From Hahella ganghwensis DSM 17046 (GTDB lineage Bacteria > Pseudomonadota > Gammaproteobacteria > Pseudomonadales > Oleiphilaceae), in the NCBI RefSeq assembly GCF_000376785.1, contig NZ_AQXX01000121.1, positions 31,762-95,761 of the forward strand: a DNA stretch of 64,000 nt. Reading direction: 5' to 3'. Positions 50,230 to 57,794 of this stretch are shown here, one piece after another. Made by a program: the position numbers and the translations under genes. The notes below the pieces were generated by a model. The model was not told the DNA's origin. It worked only from the letters and a program-made list of their open reading frames with translations, and made no database searches. Position 1 is the first letter of the stretch. Every line of letters begins with the position of its first letter.

Positions 50230-50940
50230 TCAGTCCGACTTGGCAGAATCATCAAAAGATTTCCCGGCTCTCAACGCCTTCAAAGCTCTTGATCTGAATT
50301 CCCGATGATATAAAACCAGCACCACGACTGTGGTAACAAACATAAACAATACAGGATGTATAAACCAGGTCAGCACCGCCATGCTGTAATAATAGGAGCG
50401 CAGGCCGAGGTTAAAGGCGTCTCCGGCCAGGTTCGCGATCCTTGTGGCATTGGAGGCTAGCGCTTCCCGTGCACCGGAACTGACTTTATCCTCAAAAGTC
50501 ATTGGGGCACTCCCCACCAGAACAGAACAAAAATTATACTGACGCATAGACCAGGTGAATTTAAAAAATGAATAGACGAATACAGCGCATAGCAATACCA
50601 GCTTCAATTCCCACATCGCTTTGTTGGCCGCAGCAATCCAGGGCACTTCCGCAAACACCGACATAGCGGTATCGGTATAACCCAGTGCTGTCAGAAGACC
50701 GGCCAGGATGAGCAGACTACTGGACGCGAAAAAGGCCCCGTTTCGCTCGAGATTACCAACCACTGAGGCATCAGCAATTCGGGCATCACGCATCAACATT
50801 CGACGCATCCAATCCCCTCGATACAGGTCCAGCGTATTGGACAAACAAGGACGAGTCCGTGCCCAATAGTTTGACCCATGGGTATATCCCACGGTACACA
50901 CGAAAAACCAGACCAGTGCAATCAGATCAAGTACTTCCAT
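50230..50940 (-). CDS. DUF599-family membrane protein
   Basis: A 236-residue protein with about four membrane helices: residues 5-21, 71-90, 108-128 and 190-215. The pattern MEVLDLIALVWFFVCTVGY, RDARIADASVVGNLERNGAFFASSS and FKFTWSMRQYNFCSVLVG is typical of DUF599. Function is unknown. It lies upstream of the two thioesterase genes on the same strand. Confidence 0.85.
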   Translation of the reverse strand: MEVLDLIALVWFFVCTVGYTHGSNYWARTRPCLSNTLDLYRGDWMRRMLMRDARIADASVVGNLERNGAFFASSSLLILAGLLTALGYTDTAMSVFAEVPWIAAANKAMWELKLVLLCAVFVYSFFKFTWSMRQYNFCSVLVGSAPMTFEDKVSSGAREALASNATRIANLAGDAFNLGLRSYYYSMAVLTWFIHPVLFMFVTTVVVLVLYHREFRSRALKALRAGKSFDDSAKSD

Positions 50941-51286
50941 AACGTCTCATCACTATTCATTACGATTGGTTCTGTTACCATTAACGGCGACGGTAAATAT
51001 AAACCGCTGACACCAGCCCCTTGATTTTCAATTACTGGTTAGATTCGGAAAACCCGTAATTATGCATAATTCCGAATAACAGGAACGCCGTATGCGGATA
51101 TCAGGATGAGCCTGGAAATCATTGAGGTATCTATACGTCTTATCAGTAATAAGTCTGCATTGATACCAACTCGGCTTTTACACTAAAAAGTAAAGTATAG
51201 AGGGCGGTTAAACTTCCTGCTGTTGATGGCCGCCTATTTTGATCGAAACAGTACAAGAAGTCATGAAGAGGATAGAGTTATCTGAC
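50941..51286. other. Intergenic region upstream of the M48 lipoprotein gene
   Basis: About 345 AT-rich bases between divergent genes. It includes a palindromic site at 51044-51076 and a short CTTAT/ATAAG repeat. No ORF or RNA gene seen. Confidence 0.45.
51044..51076. promoter_or_regulatory. Nested inverted repeat, possible operator
   Basis: A perfect 14-base palindrome AATTATGCATAATT (51058-51071) is flanked by outer arms TTCGGAA (51044-51050) and TTCCGAA (51070-51076). It lies about 210 bases before the M48 gene. The regulator is unknown. Confidence 0.4.
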
Positions 51287-52867
51287 ATGAGCAGTATTTT
51301 CCCCATTAAATTGCCTGTTATCAGGGCACTACAGTGGCTCACAAGCCTGATTCTGGCGGTAACCTTGGCGGGATGCTCAGTCAACCCCGTCACCGGAAAG
51401 CGCGAACTCATGTTGATCAGTGAACAACAGGAGTTTACCATCGGCGCCGAACAATATGAGCCAGCCCAGCAATCACAGGGCGGGTTATATGTGGCAGACC
51501 CTGAATTAAATTTTTACGTCAAAAGTGTGGGACGCAAACTGGCTGAGGTCAGTGACCGCCCGGACCTGCCTTACGAATTTGTGGTCCTGAACAATTCCGT
51601 CCCCAATGCCTGGGCGCTGCCATCCGGGAAGATAGCCCTCAACCGGGGTTTGCTGGTCAAGCTCGAGGATGAAGCCCAACTGGCTGCCGTACTTGGTCAC
51701 GAAATTGTCCATGCCGCCGCCAGACACAGCGCCAAACGCCTGCAATCGAATCTGCTTATTTCAGCGACTGTTGCCGGGCTCGGCATGGCGCTGGATACAG
51801 ATTACAAAGACCTGATTGTCGGAGGAGCGGCTCTGGGAGCCTCGCTGGCAGTCGCCAAATATGGCAGAGATCATGAACTGGAATCAGATCATTATGGTAT
51901 GCAGTATATGGTGAAAGCCGGTTACGACCCTCAGGCGGCAGTAGAACTGCAGAAGCTTTTTGTTAAATTATCTGAGGGACGCTCCCAAAGCTGGGTGGAA
52001 GGATTGTTCGCCTCACACCCTCCCTCTCCAGAACGAGTGCTGGCAAATCAGAAGACTGCGCAATCCCTTCCCTCCCCCACCTTTCGTGGACGTCAAGAAT
52101 TCAGCGAGGCCACAGCTCGCCTGCGGCGCTCTGTCCCAGCTTATGAAGCCTATGAAAGTGGGCTGAAGCTCCTGGAGAAAAAAGATTATGCCGGTGCCAT
52201 GTTGAAAGCTGACCAGGCCATCAAAATTGAACCAGATGAAGCACTATTCTATTCACTCAAGGGCGACATCTATAAAGCCAGAGGTGACAATAGAAAGGCT
52301 GAGGAAAGCTACAATCAGGCAGTTAGACTGAACCCGGAATATTTTGCCAATTATCTAAAGAGAGGCCTGCTGAACAAAGATTCAGGTGATACCAACGAAG
52401 CCGTTGCAGACCTGAAAAAGGCCAATGATCTACTACCCACATCTGTCGCCTATCTTGCGCTCGGCAATATCGAAGAAGGCCGGAATAACCAGGAAGCCGC
52501 TTTGGGCTTTTATGAGAATGCCGCGCAAGGCACAGGAACAATTGGCCAGGAAGCCAAACAGCAATATTCAAAACTGGATTTGCCACGAAACCCTGATAAA
52601 TATCTGGTGGTCGAACAACTGGCTGATAAACGCCAACGCAGCTATCTGGCGCTACATAACCGAAGTGCACTGCCGATGGCTCGTGTAACAGTGGAAGTCA
52701 CACTGGTCAACAACGCCGGCTGGATACTCAAGAAAGAGTCCGTGACCTTTGGCCCAATAAAAGCTGGAGGCAAGTCCAAACCACAATTAAGCCAGCTGGC
52801 CACGCGAGCTCTGGGCAGCAAAGAAAACCGCTTAACTACCCGAATAGAAGCGTATCGTCTTCAATAA
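51287..52867 (+). CDS. M48 family metallopeptidase lipoprotein with TPRs
   Basis: A 526-residue lipoprotein: a signal peptide ending VTLAGC acylates Cys 30. The zinc site is HEIVH (H138, E139, H142) with the third ligand in ELESDHYG (about E199). TPR-like repeats follow from about residue 285 (AYESGLKLLEKKDYAGAMLK), and a C-terminal beta domain of about 110 residues is not in BepA. Distinct from bepA at 25.8 kb: it is lipid-anchored and has a different C-terminus. ATG at 51263 is an alternative start. Probably a periplasmic envelope protease. Confidence 0.88.
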   Translation: MSSIFPIKLPVIRALQWLTSLILAVTLAGCSVNPVTGKRELMLISEQQEFTIGAEQYEPAQQSQGGLYVADPELNFYVKSVGRKLAEVSDRPDLPYEFVVLNNSVPNAWALPSGKIALNRGLLVKLEDEAQLAAVLGHEIVHAAARHSAKRLQSNLLISATVAGLGMALDTDYKDLIVGGAALGASLAVAKYGRDHELESDHYGMQYMVKAGYDPQAAVELQKLFVKLSEGRSQSWVEGLFASHPPSPERVLANQKTAQSLPSPTFRGRQEFSEATARLRRSVPAYEAYESGLKLLEKKDYAGAMLKADQAIKIEPDEALFYSLKGDIYKARGDNRKAEESYNQAVRLNPEYFANYLKRGLLNKDSGDTNEAVADLKKANDLLPTSVAYLALGNIEEGRNNQEAALGFYENAAQGTGTIGQEAKQQYSKLDLPRNPDKYLVVEQLADKRQRSYLALHNRSALPMARVTVEVTLVNNAGWILKKESVTFGPIKAGGKSKPQLSQLATRALGSKENRLTTRIEAYRLQ

Positions 52868-52879
52868 GATGGCAAAAAT

Positions 52880-52906
52880 AAAAAAGGAGGTTAAACCTCC
52901 TTTTTT
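52880..52906. terminator. Bidirectional rho-independent terminator
   Basis: Stem GGAGGTT / AACCTCC with a one-base centre (loop opens to a few bases), with A and T tracts of six on either side. It separates the convergent M48 gene and the small minus-strand gene at 52921. Confidence 0.88.
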
Positions 52907-52920
52907 ATTAATTACTTATC

Positions 52921-53145
52921 TTACAGAATCACATGAACCCGTTTATCATTCAGCGCAAGCCCGAAGTGATGGGCAATCTGATTTTTGCCCGCCTGCACCA
53001 GACGCGAGACTTCCCGGGCACTGAGATCTTCCGGAATATTATCCGGCATCAGTTCTCTTAACTCTCCGGCAAAAGAATAGAAGCCCAAAGTCATTCCACT
53101 GGAATGAACAACGCGTTTCGACCCTTTTTCTATTTTCCAGTCCAC
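52921..53145 (-). CDS. Small protein of unknown function
   Basis: A 74-residue, soluble protein with no signal peptide or membrane helix: MDWKIEKGSKRVVHSSGMTL, then FAGELRELMPDNIPEDLSAREVSRLVQAGKNQIAHHFGLALNDKRVHVIL. The C-terminal half is plausibly helical. I recognise no family. It has its own terminator-like flank and is likely real because the codon pattern and position are consistent. Confidence 0.6.
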   Translation of the reverse strand: MDWKIEKGSKRVVHSSGMTLGFYSFAGELRELMPDNIPEDLSAREVSRLVQAGKNQIAHHFGLALNDKRVHVIL

Positions 53146-53248
53146 TGATGGTATCCATTGGTTTATTCAAGAATTCAGTAACTTAGTCTAGTGAGTCATT
53201 ATGGTGCAGTCTGTAGTGACTTCCCGAATGCTTCGGAAACTGCTTATT

Positions 53249-54130
53249 TCATGAAGACAATTCTGTTTGAGACAGAAGAAATTCCAAAAACGTCCTGTTA
53301 GCTTTAGAAAGATATCCATCCTTTCTCCATGCGATATTGAGATCAAGCCATATTGGCGGATCAAAGGAGCGGGTGACAAGATCCTGATCTTCCGCCACCA
53401 CCATGGCCAGTAGTGTGGAAATACCAAAACCCTGCTTGATAATCGATTTGATCAGAGGAATCAGATTGGTTTCAAACCCAATATTAGGTGTCTGACCAGT
53501 ATCTTTAGCCAGACGATCCACCACCTTGCGGTGAAAATAGCCTTCCTTAAACATGACCAGCTCTTCGCCGAAGAATTGTTCAGCCGTGATTTTTTCCATC
53601 TGTGCAAAGGGGTGACTCTGATCCACCGTTACCAGCATTTCCTCCCTCAGGATGGGCCGCGCTTCCAATACATCAGGAACAGATTCAGCCACAATCACCC
53701 CCAGATCCAGTTTGCCCTGTTCCAGCATCTGCTGCAGTTGCCAGGTACCACCTTCGATGACCTCAAGGTTCAAAGTTGGATGACGATGACGAAACGCCAT
53801 CAGTATCGGCGGGAAGTAATAGGAGCCCAGCATGCTCGGCACACCAACTCTAACCTCACCTTTATTGAGCCCGGTAAGCTCACGCATCTCCAACTCAGCA
53901 TCGTCGACAGCCTGAACAATTTTCTCAGCATGCTGGAGCAGGCGTTCGCCTTCATCGGTGAGACAAATCTTTCTATCAGCCCGGTGAAACAGTACCAGCC
54001 CCAGATCCTGTTCCAGTTTTCGTACCGCCATACTGACAGCCGGCTGAGCAATACCCAGCACTTCAGCGGCTCTGGTAAAACCAGACTGACGCGCCACTTC
54101 CAGAAAATATCTCAGAGGTTTCAGATCCAT
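53249..54130 (-). CDS. LysR-family transcriptional regulator
   Basis: A 293-residue LysR regulator: an HTH at about 16-36 (FTRAAEVLGIAQPAVSMAVRKLEQ) and a substrate-binding domain from about 90 (GEVRVGVPSMLGSYYFPPIL). It is divergent from the MFS gene 107 bases away, the usual arrangement in which it controls its neighbour. Inducer unknown. Confidence 0.93.
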   Translation of the reverse strand: MDLKPLRYFLEVARQSGFTRAAEVLGIAQPAVSMAVRKLEQDLGLVLFHRADRKICLTDEGERLLQHAEKIVQAVDDAELEMRELTGLNKGEVRVGVPSMLGSYYFPPILMAFRHRHPTLNLEVIEGGTWQLQQMLEQGKLDLGVIVAESVPDVLEARPILREEMLVTVDQSHPFAQMEKITAEQFFGEELVMFKEGYFHRKVVDRLAKDTGQTPNIGFETNLIPLIKSIIKQGFGISTLLAMVVAEDQDLVTRSFDPPIWLDLNIAWRKDGYLSKANRTFLEFLLSQTELSS

Positions 54131-54237
54131 AAGAGCTGCTTATTATTTCGATAACATGAATATATTTTATTGATACAAGACATATCCGTATAGTCCAGAT
54201 TCCAGCCATTTACAGAGGTTCACCAGGGGAGGATCAG

Positions 54238-55449
54238 GTGATCGAATCAGGAAGCCGGCCATTCTGGCAAGGCGCACTGGCAATGTGTATCGCCAGTTTC
54301 ATGGTGTTCGCAAACGTCTGGATGCCCCAGCCTTTACTACCCGTCATCGCCCAGGAATTTGAACTTTCTACACTGCAGGTGAGCACAAGCGTTACAGTCT
54401 GTACCCTGATGCTGGGTTTTTCACTACTTATCTATGGACCGGTATCGGATGCTCTGGGGCGTAAAAGCATTACCCTGCTCACCATGGCTGGCGCCACCAT
54501 CACCACGTTTATGCTGGCACAAGTTGATAGCTTCCAGGAATTAATGTTGCTTCGCGCATTACAGGGATTCTTCCTGGGGGGATTACCTGCCATTGCGATC
54601 GCCTATCTTGGTGACGAATACCATCCGCAAGCAGTGGTTGTCGCTGTTGGGCTCTACATCAGTGGCAACACCATCGGCGGCATCGGCGGTCGGCTCATCG
54701 GGGGATTCGCCGGAGAATGGATGGGGCTTTCGTGGACCTTCGGTGTGATGGGGTGCATCAGCCTTGTCTGCCTGATCGCCTTCGCGTTTTTGATTCCCCG
54801 TCCGCGCCACTTCACCCCCAAGCCCCTAAATTTGGGTAATATGCTGGGCAATCTGAGAGATCACCTGCGGCATCCGATACTTTTCACCTGTTTTCTGATT
54901 GGCGGACTGAACTTCTTCATATTCATCAACCAATACAGCTACATTGCATTTGTTCTGGAGGACGCTCCCTTTAACCTCTCTTCCAAGTACATCGGCCTGC
55001 TATTTCTGACCTATCTCACAGGCACCTTTGGGTCGGCTATTTCCGGCAAGATTGCCAAACGATTCTCACAGCCATTATGTATTGCCGGAGGCACCCTGAT
55101 ATTGATGCTGGGAACGGCGGTTACCCTGATTCCAACGCTACCCACCATCATTCTTGGGTTGCTGATCAATTGCTTTGGATTCTTTCTGGCCCATTCATCT
55201 GCCAACAGCCTGGTTAACCGGACCGCCATCAAAGCCAAAGCCAGCGCAACCTCACTTTATCTAGCCTTCTATTATCTGGGAGCCAGCACAGGAAGCTTTT
55301 ATCTTGATCCGTTCTGGCAGCATTTTGGATGGAACGGTGTTGTTGTCGCCTCCTGGATAGTGCTTGCGACGGTCCTGGGCGCTGCTCTTCTTTTGTATCG
55401 GGGAGAACGCCTGAACCAAACTACGGTAAACTCTAGCTGCCAACCATAA
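54238..55449 (+). CDS. MFS transporter (YnfM-like)
   Basis: A 403-residue major-facilitator protein with about 12 hydrophobic segments. The loop 2-3 signature GPVSDALGRKS (about 77-87) and LLRALQGFFLGGLPAIAIAYL are typical of YnfM-like drug:H+ antiporters. The start is GTG at 54238 with GAGGA upstream. The divergent LysR regulator probably controls it. Substrate unknown. Confidence 0.88.
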   Translation: MIESGSRPFWQGALAMCIASFMVFANVWMPQPLLPVIAQEFELSTLQVSTSVTVCTLMLGFSLLIYGPVSDALGRKSITLLTMAGATITTFMLAQVDSFQELMLLRALQGFFLGGLPAIAIAYLGDEYHPQAVVVAVGLYISGNTIGGIGGRLIGGFAGEWMGLSWTFGVMGCISLVCLIAFAFLIPRPRHFTPKPLNLGNMLGNLRDHLRHPILFTCFLIGGLNFFIFINQYSYIAFVLEDAPFNLSSKYIGLLFLTYLTGTFGSAISGKIAKRFSQPLCIAGGTLILMLGTAVTLIPTLPTIILGLLINCFGFFLAHSSANSLVNRTAIKAKASATSLYLAFYYLGASTGSFYLDPFWQHFGWNGVVVASWIVLATVLGAALLLYRGERLNQTTVNSSCQP

Positions 55450-55490
55450 TGGACATGTCGATCGACGAGCAGTTTCAAAGCTTCTGCGGT

Positions 55491-56414
55491 CTATGCAGAA
55501 TCCTGGACAGCCTGCAATATCCAATCGTATGTGGAGTCCGGGTATTCCTGCATAAAACAGTGCCCTCCCGGATGAGAGGTTACGCTAAAGTGGGCATTCA
55601 ATCTGGCAGCCTTGTTGAGGGAGTCAACCACAAACGGATAAGTATTTTTTCCATACAGGATTCGCGTTGGCACCAGAATACGACGAATGGCAGCCCATAT
55701 TTTTTTTGGTAAAAGGTTGAAGTTCTCAGCCTCTCGCTGAGGTGGGCATTTCAAACGTAAACTGCCCAACTGATCTTCTGCCAGCGCATATTGCACATAG
55801 GCCTGGATCGCCTCTGGCTGCCAGCCTTTGAACATGCCGCGGCCGGTAAAATACGCAATGGCTTCCTGCTCATCTGCCCATTCGTTTCGACGCCGAAACG
55901 TTTTTTCAGCAAGAGGGTTACTTCGGCGAATACGCAAAACTTCTGACAGGCGAACAGAAAGCAAGATTTTTGACGTAAAGATGATCGGGTCCAATAGGAT
56001 CAGCCTGGAAAAAACTTCCGGGTGGCGGCCAGCCCACAAAATAGTATTCACACCGCCCATACTGTGCCCGGCACCAATCAGCTTTTCCTGGCCCAGTGCT
56101 CGGTATTCGGGAAGAAACTGATTCCAGACCTGATGAGCCAGATCGGCATTTTTGTTCCACCCCCAGTTCATTGATCCTGGATCACTGTCTCCATGCCCTA
56201 ATACATCATGAAGAAAAAGATCAAAGTGAGTGGCTAGTCGGGATAACAGCGGCCAGTAGGTCAGTCCACTATAGCCATTGCCATGCATAAAGTGGATGAC
56301 CGGCTTTCCGGTAGGCTTAGATCGCCACCCACGCAGTGTAACTTCCGGATTAACCGCATACTCCCAGGGAGTCAGACACTCTTCCGGGTGAAGAAATGCG
56401 CCAGGCTCAGGCAT
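55491..56414 (-). CDS. Alpha/beta hydrolase
   Basis: A 307-residue alpha/beta hydrolase with the oxyanion-hole FMHGNG (about 42-47), the nucleophile elbow GHSMGG (about 115-120), an acid residue, and a C-terminal His in HPGGHCFM. It follows the glycosyltransferase gene on the same strand by 48 bases. Substrate unknown. Confidence 0.87.
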   Translation of the reverse strand: MPEPGAFLHPEECLTPWEYAVNPEVTLRGWRSKPTGKPVIHFMHGNGYSGLTYWPLLSRLATHFDLFLHDVLGHGDSDPGSMNWGWNKNADLAHQVWNQFLPEYRALGQEKLIGAGHSMGGVNTILWAGRHPEVFSRLILLDPIIFTSKILLSVRLSEVLRIRRSNPLAEKTFRRRNEWADEQEAIAYFTGRGMFKGWQPEAIQAYVQYALAEDQLGSLRLKCPPQREAENFNLLPKKIWAAIRRILVPTRILYGKNTYPFVVDSLNKAARLNAHFSVTSHPGGHCFMQEYPDSTYDWILQAVQDSA

Positions 56415-56462
56415 GATGACTTTTACCTTCTACTATTCTGTAACTCTGTCATGCAACATTAT

Positions 56463-57794
56463 TCAGTCTGATCGACGCATGATTGATTCCACCGACAGAC
56501 TCGCCAAGCCCCGATCCCGCCACCAGTGAATGAATTTCAATGTTTTAAAAGCATCAAACCAACAGTGAAAATGCCTTTGAAAGGATAACTCATCAGCCGA
56601 GTGGCGCAGCAAGCTCTCCACACGATTCATTAACTCCTGCTCTTCATACCAAAGTTCCGGCAAGTCAGGCGACAGTTCATACTTCTCAAGAATCTTGCCC
56701 CAGGACACTGACAGATGTTGAAGTGATGGCGCCAAATCAGCTCGCGATCGCCAGAACTCGGATAGATGAGCCAGCATTATGGCCAGTAAGCAATAGATAT
56801 CCGGATGATAGACCTCAATGCCTCTTGATATCTCTCCCTGCATTGTTCGCGCCGCGTTCTCAGAAGCCCCCTTCTTTTCAGGGGCCGCCCTGCTATCACG
56901 AGCAGCTTCGTTAGCAAGAGCCGATCTCAATGCCGGGCCAGTACCAAAGGGCACTCGCATACTCACCCTGCCGCTGAGCTCTATAGGATCACCATCCAAT
57001 GATAGTATCGGTTTGATTTTAGCCAGTTTGTTCAGGAAATAAAAATCCTCTCCACCAGGCTTGAGCGGCATCCCCCTGACCTTCATATAGGCGTCGAAGG
57101 TGCTGGCGATCGTGCTGCCAATACTATGGTATGCATGAGGCGATCCAGCTCTGCGAAGTCCCTCAACATGCTGGTCCAGTTTTATCTGGTACTGCCGCAT
57201 TACCGATTTCTGGCGGTCATCGCCCTCCTCCCGATGGACATGCGAGTACACCACGGCAGAATAGTCGACAGGCAACACTGCGGTTTGTTGAAAATAGTTA
57301 TCGGGCAACAGAGCGTCTGCGTCCGTATAATGAAGCCAATCCGATTGAATAACGCCAAGATGACATAATACCAAGGCACAATCCCCTGCAACCTTCCGTG
57401 CCAGACCTACGCCTTGCCTGGCAGGAATGGTCCGGCCAGCACTAAAGCGATCCACCAACAATACATCCCCAAAAACAAATCGTCTCAACGCCATATTGGC
57501 AAACGAGGCGACCAGATCTGACTGGGCAATACAAGCTTCCCAGCACATCTTGGTTTGACTTAAATGGTGTACATCAGCCCGATCCGGCGCGTTGATGATC
57601 CAGACTTGCAAAAATTCTGTGTTCGGAAAGCGCTGGCAAACTCGACTGGTCACCTTCACCAGATCATCAAGCGATTCCGCATAAGCAGGAACCACCAGAA
57701 CATTATCATAAACAAGCCCCTGGAAATGGTCGCTATATCGCCTTAAATGAGCGGCTTCCTCTTCCGCATAGCGCTCCAAATACTGGGGAGTCAC
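56463..57794 (-). CDS. Glycosyltransferase family 2-like protein
   Basis: A 443-residue protein. The start is GTG at 57794, which overlaps the permease stop as GTGA; the open frame extends farther upstream but that part lies inside the permease gene. DNVLVVPAYAESLDDLVKVT (about 27-46) and a DAD-type metal motif in YTDADALLPDNYF suggest a GT-A nucleotide-sugar transferase. PGGEDFYFLNKLAKI follows, as in family 2. There is no membrane segment. Acceptor unknown. The coupling with an FtsX-type permease is unusual. Confidence 0.7.
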   Translation of the reverse strand: MTPQYLERYAEEEAAHLRRYSDHFQGLVYDNVLVVPAYAESLDDLVKVTSRVCQRFPNTEFLQVWIINAPDRADVHHLSQTKMCWEACIAQSDLVASFANMALRRFVFGDVLLVDRFSAGRTIPARQGVGLARKVAGDCALVLCHLGVIQSDWLHYTDADALLPDNYFQQTAVLPVDYSAVVYSHVHREEGDDRQKSVMRQYQIKLDQHVEGLRRAGSPHAYHSIGSTIASTFDAYMKVRGMPLKPGGEDFYFLNKLAKIKPILSLDGDPIELSGRVSMRVPFGTGPALRSALANEAARDSRAAPEKKGASENAARTMQGEISRGIEVYHPDIYCLLAIMLAHLSEFWRSRADLAPSLQHLSVSWGKILEKYELSPDLPELWYEEQELMNRVESLLRHSADELSFQRHFHCWFDAFKTLKFIHWWRDRGLASLSVESIMRRSD

